Part shown: in pieces, positions 7,665 to 15,032 of the stretch
Layout: every line of letters begins with the position of its first letter
How positions within the stretch are numbered: position 1 is the first letter of the stretch
Origin: GCA-2717185 sp964474755
GTDB taxonomy: Bacteria > Pseudomonadota > Alphaproteobacteria > UBA8366 > GCA-2717185
Length of the DNA stretch: 23,451 bases
Direction: 5' to 3'
Assembly: GCA_964474755.1 (NCBI GenBank)
Contig: CAYYUG010000067.1
Location: 1-23,451 of the forward strand
Program-made: the position numbers and the translations under genes
The notes under the pieces: model-generated
Seen by the model: the letters and a program-made list of their open reading frames with translations, nothing else
Told to the model about the DNA's origin: nothing
Database searches by the model: none

Positions 7665-8099
7665 ATGAGTGATTGGAGCGGGGTCACGCGGCCAGTACCG
7701 GTCCCCGATCAATGGACAAAACCCTTTTGGGATGCAGCCAAGCGAGAGAGTTTGGAACTACAGCGCTGCCAGGCTTGCGGGCACTTTCAGCATCCGCCCT
7801 ACCCTACCTGCCTTAACTGCATGAGCATCGATCTCAAATTCGAGCCCGTCGGCGGCACTGGCACAATCTTCGCCTACACCTTCATGTATCATACCGGCAA
7901 CGAGCGCTTCGCGTCGGCAGTTCCCTACGCCAGCATTGTAGTCGAACTCGACGATGCACCGGGCGCCCTGATGGCAGGCAATCTACTCGGCGTATCGCAC
8001 ACTGAAGCCAAGGTCGGACGAAGGGTCGAGGTTGTTTTCCAACCGCTCGATGATGCGATCACCTTGCCGCAGTTCAAACTGTCCGACAAGGAAGCCTAA
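7665..8099 (+). CDS. DUF35 / OB-fold zinc-ribbon protein
   Basis: This 144-aa protein combines an N-terminal rubredoxin-like zinc ribbon with a C-terminal OB fold (DUF35 family). The four zinc cysteines are visible as Cys35-x2-Cys38 and Cys49-x2-Cys52, followed by the OB-fold segment beginning GGTGTIFAYTFMYHTG. DUF35 proteins typically bind acyl-CoA and act as obligate partners of thiolase-like enzymes, including steroid side-chain aldolases. Exactly such a partner begins 4 nt after its stop codon, so the two should form a complex. AGAGG lies 8 nt before the ATG. The gene is divergent from the GMC oxidoreductase with a 132-bp gap that probably carries promoters for both. Confidence 0.88.
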   Translation: MSDWSGVTRPVPVPDQWTKPFWDAAKRESLELQRCQACGHFQHPPYPTCLNCMSIDLKFEPVGGTGTIFAYTFMYHTGNERFASAVPYASIVVELDDAPGALMAGNLLGVSHTEAKVGRRVEVVFQPLDDAITLPQFKLSDKEA

Positions 8100-8103
8100 A
8101 GTT

Positions 8104-9288
8104 ATGTGGGATAACCGATGCAAGATCGCCATCAGCGGAATTGGCTACTCCAAGGTTTCACGCTCAGCCGACATCCCTCTCGCGGCCCATGCTCTTGAAG
8201 CGGTCAATGGGGCGGTTGCGGATTCGGGCCTCGAGATGGTGGATATCGACGGTCTGTCCACCTATCCAGAATTGCCGGCAACCGGTCATGCGGAAGTCGA
8301 TGGTATTTCCGTCGTTTCCGTCAACTGCATGATGGCAATGTTGAAACTGCCAAATTTGAGTTGGCATATGCAGGTCGGCTCGGTGAATATTGGCGGCTCG
8401 GTGCAACAGGCAGTGAACGCGTTGCTCGCTGGTGTATGCAAATACGCCGTCGTGTGGCGGGCAATGCATAACCCAAAGGGTACCTATCAGAACCTACCGA
8501 AGGGCACAGCGCCGGGTGCCAATCAGTTTACAGCGCCCTATGGTTTCGGTGGACCGGGTCAGGGCATGGCAGTCGCATACACACGGTGGCTCGAGCTACA
8601 CGGTCAGAACCGCGAGAAAATGGCGACCTTGGCCGTCACACAACGAAAGCATACGCAGCACAATCCACACGCGTATTTCTATGGCACCGAATTGACGCGG
8701 GATGACTATCTCAACTCGCGAATGGTGGCCTACCCATTCTGCCTCTTCGACTGCGACATACCTGTGCAGGGCGCGGTTGCCATCGTGCTGACGACGGCAG
8801 AACGTGCGAAAGACCTGAAGCCCACACCGGCCTATTTAGCTGGTTACGGCCAACGCCTACATTTCGAGGTAGCTGGACGCATCGGCAGCCTTAGCGACTA
8901 TATGCTAGGCGGCAGCAGCTCCTCGAAGCTGACCTGGGAACGCTCCGGTTTCACGCCAAAGGATGTCGACGTCGCGCAGATCTACGACGGGTTTTCCGCC
9001 TCTGTTATCTACGGTTTGGAATCTTACGGCTTCTGCGGTGAAGGCGAAGCACTCGACTTCATTCAGGATGGCCGCATTGAACTCGATGGTGAGTTGCCCC
9101 TCAACACCTTCGGGGGCAGTCTCGGTACCGGCCGCATTCACGGCCTCTGGCATATCATTGAAGGAGCGCTCCAGGCTTCCGGTCGCGCCGGCAGCCGTCA
9201 GGTAAAGAACGCCAACGTCTCCTTCGTCGGTGCCAGTGCTCCCCTCGTAACTGGCACGACTTTCATCTTTGTACGAGAACCTTACTAA
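8104..9288 (+). CDS. Thiolase-like (SCP-x/acetyl-CoA acetyltransferase family) protein, partner of DUF35
   Basis: The product is 394 aa from the ATG at 8104, four bases after the DUF35 stop; an in-frame start at 8032 would overlap that gene deeply and is rejected. The fold is recognisable from GIGYSKVSRSADIPLAAHALEAV near the N-terminus and the C-terminal block with DVDVAQIYDGFS (Tyr294) and NTFGGSLGTGRIHG (His346). In the place where true thiolases carry the nucleophilic cysteine (about residues 90-98) the sequence reads HMQVGSVNIGGS, with no Cys, so ordinary thiolysis is unlikely. This is the pattern of thiolase-superfamily aldolases that work with DUF35 partners. A retro-aldol cleavage of a beta-hydroxyacyl-CoA is therefore the best guess, but a non-catalytic or different activity cannot be excluded. 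Confidence 0.85.
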   Translation: MWDNRCKIAISGIGYSKVSRSADIPLAAHALEAVNGAVADSGLEMVDIDGLSTYPELPATGHAEVDGISVVSVNCMMAMLKLPNLSWHMQVGSVNIGGSVQQAVNALLAGVCKYAVVWRAMHNPKGTYQNLPKGTAPGANQFTAPYGFGGPGQGMAVAYTRWLELHGQNREKMATLAVTQRKHTQHNPHAYFYGTELTRDDYLNSRMVAYPFCLFDCDIPVQGAVAIVLTTAERAKDLKPTPAYLAGYGQRLHFEVAGRIGSLSDYMLGGSSSSKLTWERSGFTPKDVDVAQIYDGFSASVIYGLESYGFCGEGEALDFIQDGRIELDGELPLNTFGGSLGTGRIHGLWHIIEGALQASGRAGSRQVKNANVSFVGASAPLVTGTTFIFVREPY

Positions 9289-9364
9289 CAAAACTATTCA
9301 ATATCAGGAACCAACATTAGGTGCCCAAGAATTCAACCCCATTACACCAAATGAGCGATGCGAG

Positions 9365-10750
9365 CTATTCTGCAGCGATGCTCTTTCCGTGAGCACGTGG
9401 GTGCAGCATCATTGAGGTAACCTCGCGCAAATTTTCAACCTTCTCCAAACTTTGCAACTGGTCGAAAAGTGGCCGGATCGCATGCTCTTCGAGACCATGC
9501 TGTGCACAGTCCTCGAATTTCTCCCACAATTCCAGGTCCGACATCGGATTTTTGAGGCCTCGGCCCATATCGACATCGTTCAGTGCACTAAACGATTTTC
9601 CGTCCTGCATTATCACCGTGACTTCAGCTGCGAATTCCGAGAATGACCCGTCATGGCCTCTTGCTTCAACCTTCTGGAGAAGCGTTCGAACCGCTTCCTG
9701 CTCAAAACCCTCCGGCTCGAAATCGGCCAAACGGATGCGACCGTCCATCAGCGCGCGCGCTACAACATATTGCTGGCTAAACTTGCATTGCAGCGGTGTT
9801 CGCGGATTTGGATTATTCGTGTGAGGAAGCCTAAGCGGGTGGACTAATACATCGATGGAACTAACCTGTTCTGGGTCGATATCGTTCGCAGCCCTCACCT
9901 CAAGCATTGCCTCGATCGAGGCATGCGTAGAACCGCAGCAAGGATGTTTCTTCAAACCGACGCCAACACTGACCAGGTCAAAGGGATCACCCCAATCAGC
10001 GAGCATTTTCTCGGCATTGTAGGTGCCAGAGCCGTTGAATACCTCGAGGAACCCCTGCTTGTGTTCGAAAGCGTGGTCATTGGCTGTAAAGCCGTCTTTA
10101 GCCAAAAGCGCAGCATAGAGCCCGTTGCGGTTGCCCTGTCCAACATGCAGCGGTTTGGTCATCGATCCGAAGTTAGCTTTCAAGCCAGAAGCAAAAGAAG
10201 CAGCGATGCAAATTGCAGTCGTGGTCTGGTCGATCGACAAATTCAGCAATCGCGCCGCACTCGCGACAGTGCCGAAGATGCCCAACGTAGCGGTAGGATG
10301 CCATCCTTTATCATAATGGTGTGGATGCACCCCGCGCGCGATGCGCGTGATAGTCTCGTTACCGACCACGTAGGCCAGAAGCGCGTCTCTGCCATTGAAT
10401 TCATAAATGTCGCCAAGGGCTAAGATAACAGGCAACATCATTACCGTGGGATGTCCTCCCATCGTCGCGTTCATGTCATCAAAATCAAGCGCGTGCGACG
10501 CAACACCATTAAACATCACTGCATCAAGCGGATTAGTCCTATAGCCGCGACCAAGCAATGCGCAGGGTCCTTCAGCGCCGGCAAAACCCGGCATACGCTC
10601 AACAATTTGTGACATCTCTTCGGAAGCACCAAGGAATGTGCAACCGACCGCATCCAACAACGCTGTTCGCGCCAACGGAACCACTTCCGCCGGTAAATCT
10701 TCGAATTGAATAGCGTGGATCCGTTTCGCCAATTCTTGTGCAATGCTCAT
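9365..10750 (-). CDS. MmgE/PrpD-family protein
   Basis: At 461 aa this has the usual length and features of the MmgE/PrpD superfamily, which includes 2-methylcitrate dehydratase, cis-aconitate decarboxylase and related lyases and epimerases acting on polycarboxylic acids. The mostly helical first domain carries the characteristic FNGVASHALDFDDMNATMGGHPTVMMLPVILAL stretch (about 80-115, recognisable by SHALDFDD and GHP), the LGIFGTVASAARLL segment and the GLKANFGSMTKPLHVGQ loop; the lid domain contains KKHPCCGSTHASIEAML. GAGGAA stands just before the ATG. It is convergent with the thiolase-like gene (76-bp gap, no clear terminator). No prpB or prpC homologue is nearby, so it is not part of a methylcitrate cycle. 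A hydration or dehydration step in this island is likely. Confidence 0.88.
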   Translation of the reverse strand: MSIAQELAKRIHAIQFEDLPAEVVPLARTALLDAVGCTFLGASEEMSQIVERMPGFAGAEGPCALLGRGYRTNPLDAVMFNGVASHALDFDDMNATMGGHPTVMMLPVILALGDIYEFNGRDALLAYVVGNETITRIARGVHPHHYDKGWHPTATLGIFGTVASAARLLNLSIDQTTTAICIAASFASGLKANFGSMTKPLHVGQGNRNGLYAALLAKDGFTANDHAFEHKQGFLEVFNGSGTYNAEKMLADWGDPFDLVSVGVGLKKHPCCGSTHASIEAMLEVRAANDIDPEQVSSIDVLVHPLRLPHTNNPNPRTPLQCKFSQQYVVARALMDGRIRLADFEPEGFEQEAVRTLLQKVEARGHDGSFSEFAAEVTVIMQDGKSFSALNDVDMGRGLKNPMSDLELWEKFEDCAQHGLEEHAIRPLFDQLQSLEKVENLREVTSMMLHPRAHGKSIAAE

Positions 10751-10823
10751 CGGTTCCTCAATCGTGTCTTGTGGAAAGGTAAAATGCTCAGGATAGGCCG
10801 TAGTGACTGCATTCTAGGAATTT

Positions 10824-12107
10824 TCAATCTCCAGCCGATTGTTCGAAATCATCTGCCGAGACGAGCCGGCCTAGGCCACGCAGATAGGCTGAGAGCGGTC
10901 GCAGGCTTTCAGCGAATTCCATTGCGTCAAGGGTCAACCGTTTGCCGTCCTCAACGGTCGGACAGACATACGCCGTCGTTCCATCTGGGAATAGCTTTCC
11001 CAAACCTTCCAGGATACCACCGTCAAGTCCATCATACACTTCAGGACGGAAAATTTCCTGGAAACCTTTCACATCGGTAACGATGCCTACCGGGGCGCTC
11101 GTGTAGTGGGCGATGTATTGTCGCACAAAATAATTGCTAACAAACTCAGAAATTAAGACGTGAAAGCCGCGCTTCGCCAACCATTCAATACGTTCTATAT
11201 AGTTGGTGGTCTCGACATTCCCCGTCTTGGTCAGTTCCCGCATTGTGACCTCGGCTAATCGCACTATCTGATCGGGATCAATACCGCGCTCTGCTGCGAA
11301 ACGTTTTACCGCATAGTCAAACCGCGCCATTTCAACATCTGTCGACGGATCAAAATTGCTGCGCATAACAAGCGTACTCTTCTTGTAAAGCACATCGGCC
11401 GGGATCTGCGCAGAACAATTTGGGCCGAACAGAATTGCTGGCGTTAGTTTTGCCTCGACCAGTTCGATTGCCATCTTTCGGTTATCAAGGTGGCCGAGCG
11501 ACGGACCACTGAACTCGACCAAGTCGATTTCAATCCGGCCCCGTTTCAAATTGTCCAGCAAACTGCGCATCAGTCGCTTCGGATCTCCAGCGTGCATGAA
11601 GGCACCGTAGATCAGGTTTACCCCGAGGATACCCAGGGCTTCCTGTTGTTCTAAGTTTGTGTCGTCGAGCATGCGTACATGTAAAACGATATTGTCTGGT
11701 TCTATCTCTGGCGCCTGCGGCAGACGAACGCCGATCCAGCCATGGCATTCGTCGCGTCTGCGGAAGCCTTGCGCCGCTACCGTGTTAGTGAAGGCGAAGA
11801 AACGCGACCCTTCCGGGCGGCTGCTCTTGATACGCGAGATGATCAAATCGTATTCTTGCGAAAGCATGCGTTCGCAGCGTGCTCTCGAAACGTAGCGACC
11901 ATCATCATCTGCGCCGTAAATTGCATCGCTGAAACCCATGTCGTAGGCAGACATGGTCTTTGCGATGGTACCAGCCGCGGCACCCGCCTGAAAAAACCAG
12001 CGAGCGACTTCCTGCCCAGCGCCTATTTCAGCGATGGTGCCGTATTTCAACTGATCTAGGTTGACCGCGAGCGCTTTTTCGATGGTGGTGAGCGTATTAG
12101 CCGACAT
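10824..12107 (-). CDS. Conserved protein of unknown function (427 aa)
   Basis: I cannot assign a characterised function. The 427-aa sequence is soluble, without signal peptide or membrane segments. It looks well conserved in style, with distinctive blocks: AEIGAGQEVARWFFQAGAAAG (about 26-46, glycine/alanine rich and dinucleotide-loop-like but not a classical GxGxxG), SAYDMGFSDAIYG, an acidic LLDDTNLEQQEALGILGVNLIYGAF-like stretch near 165-190, and GFHVLISEFVSNYFVRQYIA late in the protein. It sits between the MmgE/PrpD gene (73-bp gap) and the CaiB/BaiF gene on the same strand, suggesting co-expression and a pathway-related job. The ATG at 12107 has only a weak ribosome binding site (CGGAAC). 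Related proteins may carry inconsistent database names, which should not be trusted without evidence. Confidence 0.7.
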   Translation of the reverse strand: MSANTLTTIEKALAVNLDQLKYGTIAEIGAGQEVARWFFQAGAAAGTIAKTMSAYDMGFSDAIYGADDDGRYVSRARCERMLSQEYDLIISRIKSSRPEGSRFFAFTNTVAAQGFRRRDECHGWIGVRLPQAPEIEPDNIVLHVRMLDDTNLEQQEALGILGVNLIYGAFMHAGDPKRLMRSLLDNLKRGRIEIDLVEFSGPSLGHLDNRKMAIELVEAKLTPAILFGPNCSAQIPADVLYKKSTLVMRSNFDPSTDVEMARFDYAVKRFAAERGIDPDQIVRLAEVTMRELTKTGNVETTNYIERIEWLAKRGFHVLISEFVSNYFVRQYIAHYTSAPVGIVTDVKGFQEIFRPEVYDGLDGGILEGLGKLFPDGTTAYVCPTVEDGKRLTLDAMEFAESLRPLSAYLRGLGRLVSADDFEQSAGD

Positions 12108-12184
12108 TTGTAGTTCCGATCATTCAAGCCATAGACGCTAGACTAGCCCGTCAACCTAAGAAGCCACATTCCCTTTTAACGTTG

Positions 12185-12237
12185 TTCCGTATAGGCATCT
12201 GTTCGGTGCCTTCACAGCAACAGATGCCTATACGGAA
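12185..12237. repeat. Perfect 19-bp inverted repeat with 15-nt loop, just after the CaiB/BaiF stop
   Basis: TTCCGTATAGGCATCTGTT at 12185-12203 is matched exactly by its reverse complement at 12219-12237, with 15 bases between. It begins 4 nt beyond the stop codon of the minus-strand CoA-transferase gene. Neither strand has a T-run after the stem, so it is not a standard intrinsic terminator. It could stabilise the 3' end of the mRNA, stop polymerase with a helper factor, or be the trace of a small mobile element. Confidence 0.9.
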
Positions 12238-12241
12238 AAGA

Positions 12242-14830
12242 CTAAAAGACGCCTTCCTCTGTCAGTTCGGCGATCTCCTTAGTCGTCATGCCAAGCAGTT
12301 CCCCGTAGACATATTCATTGTCCTCGCCATAACAAGGCGCACCGCGATCAATGCGGCCTCCAGCATAGGCCGGGCTCTCGCTAAGCTTGACCGGCACCTC
12401 CGCAACCGGCCATCGGCCAATCTTAGATCCCTTGACTTCGGTCAACCATTCAAGAGCGGCTAACTGTGGATCGGTGTCACAACGGTCGCCAGCGGTTTGG
12501 CAAACGCCTGCCGGGATACCAGCTGCTTGCAATGCATCCATCAAGCGATAAGCGTCACCATCACGTGTCCAAGAACCTATGGCGTCGTCGAGCGTACTCT
12601 GATGAGCTAGGCGCGATTGGAGATCAACGAAACGCATGTCTTCCGCCCATTCAGGATGACCTGCCAACTGGCATAACGCCTGCCACTCTGCATCTGTGAA
12701 ACAAGCAATCGCAATCCATCGATCGTCTCCGGCGCAGGCGTAAACGCCATGCGGCGCGGCTGGCTTGTTTGTAGAGCGGTTACCGGAACGTGTCCAGACG
12801 CGGCCATTGGCCGACCAGTCGAGCATGGTCGTGCCATTGATGAACAGTCCCACTTCCGTCTGAGAGGCGTCAATCCATTGTCCCTCCCCGGTTCGGTCGC
12901 GATGGTAGACGCCGCTCAGCATAGCCAGCGCAAAACTATAGGCACCCATCCAGTCGAGATAGGAATAGCCCCAACCGGCGGGCATCGCCGGCTCCGGTAG
13001 GCCCGACATTTCCGACAGGCCGGAAAAAGAATTCGCGATCGGCCCGACGGTGCGGAAGCGACCATAAGTACCCTGAGCACCCATACCGCTTTGCTGGACA
13101 TAGATAATGTCGGGCTTAATTTCCTTCAGCACATCGTATCCGAGGCCCCAACTATCGAGTACTCCAGGCGAAAACCCTTCGGCAACGATATCGGACAATG
13201 CGACCAGCTGCTTCGCAATTTCCAACCCCTTAGGATGACGCACATTGAGTGAGATGCCGCGCTTTCCCGGATTTTTGTTGTTAAACTGCCCGCCCATGTC
13301 GGGGTCAGTAACACCCTGGAGCGGCGATGTGGCCTTTTCGCGAGCTTCGCGGCCGCCGACCGGCGCCATCGACGCCATACGAGTATCTGGATGACTTTTT
13401 AATTCGACTTTTAGGCTCTCCGCGCCGAAGGACGCCATGAAACGCGCGCCACCAGCGGAGGCCAGGAACCAAGTGAAGTCAAGAATGCGGATGCCGTCGA
13501 GTGCCAATGCCTTGCCACGGCGCGACGGCGCGCCAGCCTTCGACGCGTCGGCGTCAACAGCTATTTTCGGTGCAGGATTGGGCCTAGCAATATCGACGTT
13601 AGCCGCATCCTCATTCAACTGTGGAGCGCGACGCCCTGTTATCCAGCCTGTCGCTGTGCCAATCCACTTGCTAGTCGCGTACCGAAAGCTTTGTCCCACT
13701 TCCGGATGCTCGATATCGGTGCAGCTCTTACGTGACAGCCAATGCGGGTCCATGGCATTCTCATGCGGCTTTCGCAGCGGCGCCCAAAGCATTCCGAGTT
13801 CCTGCGCCTCACGCCACGGCACGTTGTCGTAGGTGAAATTGCGAACGAAACGCTGCATGTCCTCCATGCCCTTGTCACGGCTCTGCACCGGCCCCGTTCC
13901 AGGGACGAAGCGGCCGCCCTTTGAGACATCGGTGTTATCCGGATCGAGACCACTTTCCATGCCATAGCGGTTCAACAACTCGACTAGCCGATCGCCATCA
14001 CCGGGCCGCGTTCCAAGGCTCGCCATCACCCAACGACCATCCTTTGTATGAACGATGGTCGGCGACGGTGAAACAATTTCGCGGGCGTGGCGACAGGTCT
14101 GGCGCAACACTGGCGCACGCCGCATGACCCACGACATGAGATCTACTTCGGTACATTTAGAAACCGCCTCATGCACCGCGCAGGAAACCAACTGCCCTTG
14201 CCCAGTGCGGAAGCGAAATATCAAAGCGGCGAGGATCGCCATAGAAAGCTGCTCTCCCGCAACATGATATGCATGCCACATTTGTGGCGCGATTGGCGGA
14301 AGGTCATACGTACCGTCCGGTAGCGGATCATAACCGCAATTCATCATCACGCCGCCCAACGCCAGATGTACCAGGTCTGAGGCCTTGTAGTCCGACCAGG
14401 GCCCGTCATCGCCAAATGGCGTCATACGCGCATGGATCAGCGCGGGATACTTCTGCGACAGGGCCGCGCCATCGAGAGTACCCTTTGGTGTCGATTCCAA
14501 GAGAACGTCGGAAGAAGCGACCAAAGCGTCGAAGCGTTCTCGCCCTTTTGCTTGAGTGATGTCGATTTCAATTGACCGTTTACCGCGATTATACTGCCAA
14601 AAGAACAGCGAACCTTCGGGGTCGGGCTTGTCCTGGTAAAAAGGCCCGATCTCGCGCGTCGGGCTGCCACCAGGCGGCTCTACCTTAACCACGTCTGCAC
14701 CAAGTCCGGCGAGCACCAAACCGCAATACTCCGCCTGCTCGTCCGCCAGTTCAATCACCCGCACGCCATCGAGAACGCCGGGTTTGGGCTCGAGGCCTAG
14801 ATCGACGATGTCCGTCACTGCTGCAGTCAT
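12242..14830 (-). CDS. Tandem-fused CaiB/BaiF-type CoA-transferase (862 aa)
   Basis: This protein is two class III CoA-transferase domains in one chain, each about 430 aa, where family members are usually ~400 aa and act as interlocked dimers. Domain 1 starts at VLDGVRVIELADEQAEYCG and domain 2, after a linker near residues 420-440, at LDGIRILDFTWFLASAGGARF. The catalytic Asp (Asp169 of formyl-CoA transferase) is present in domain 2 as Asp626 in SYLDWMG, but the aligned place in domain 1 is Tyr188 (WHAYHVAGEQL), so only one half is likely to carry out the covalent chemistry. The ATG at 14830 is chosen because GGAG and AGGAAAG lie just before it; an in-frame start at 14884 lacks such a site. 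It probably moves CoA from an acyl-CoA donor to a pathway acid. Confidence 0.9.
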   Translation of the reverse strand: MTAAVTDIVDLGLEPKPGVLDGVRVIELADEQAEYCGLVLAGLGADVVKVEPPGGSPTREIGPFYQDKPDPEGSLFFWQYNRGKRSIEIDITQAKGRERFDALVASSDVLLESTPKGTLDGAALSQKYPALIHARMTPFGDDGPWSDYKASDLVHLALGGVMMNCGYDPLPDGTYDLPPIAPQMWHAYHVAGEQLSMAILAALIFRFRTGQGQLVSCAVHEAVSKCTEVDLMSWVMRRAPVLRQTCRHAREIVSPSPTIVHTKDGRWVMASLGTRPGDGDRLVELLNRYGMESGLDPDNTDVSKGGRFVPGTGPVQSRDKGMEDMQRFVRNFTYDNVPWREAQELGMLWAPLRKPHENAMDPHWLSRKSCTDIEHPEVGQSFRYATSKWIGTATGWITGRRAPQLNEDAANVDIARPNPAPKIAVDADASKAGAPSRRGKALALDGIRILDFTWFLASAGGARFMASFGAESLKVELKSHPDTRMASMAPVGGREAREKATSPLQGVTDPDMGGQFNNKNPGKRGISLNVRHPKGLEIAKQLVALSDIVAEGFSPGVLDSWGLGYDVLKEIKPDIIYVQQSGMGAQGTYGRFRTVGPIANSFSGLSEMSGLPEPAMPAGWGYSYLDWMGAYSFALAMLSGVYHRDRTGEGQWIDASQTEVGLFINGTTMLDWSANGRVWTRSGNRSTNKPAAPHGVYACAGDDRWIAIACFTDAEWQALCQLAGHPEWAEDMRFVDLQSRLAHQSTLDDAIGSWTRDGDAYRLMDALQAAGIPAGVCQTAGDRCDTDPQLAALEWLTEVKGSKIGRWPVAEVPVKLSESPAYAGGRIDRGAPCYGEDNEYVYGELLGMTTKEIAELTEEGVF

Positions 14831-14936
14831 ACTTTCCTGTCTCCCACAAATCGATCGCTGCACCCCGAAGGATGCGGCGACCAATCATGGCAGTAAGAAC
14901 CAACGGTTCCAAACAATCGCGAGGCGGCTCTTCATT

Positions 14937-15017
14937 AAAAAACTGTCGCAGCCTGACATAGAGGCTAACGCGCGCCGCCAGAAGGAAAGCCGCACCAATC
15001 CACTACTTTGCGACAGT
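14937..15017 (-). terminator. Candidate long-loop terminator after the FAD-dehydrogenase gene
   Basis: Read on the minus strand, ACTGTCGCA (15017-15009) pairs exactly with TGCGACAGT (14950-14942) and is followed at once by five T (14941-14937). The 58-nt interior can fold further (for example GGCT with AGCC). It begins 16 nt after the FAD-dehydrogenase stop, so transcription may end here and the CoA-transferase gene, starting at 14830, would need its own promoter. The long loop makes the call uncertain. Confidence 0.45.
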
Positions 15018-15032
15018 GCCTAAATTTTTGCT

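Noticed and set aside
8032..8103. Upstream extension of the thiolase-like gene
   Set aside because: It would overlap the DUF35 gene by 68 bp and encodes a low-quality peptide; the ATG at 8104 fits the family start.
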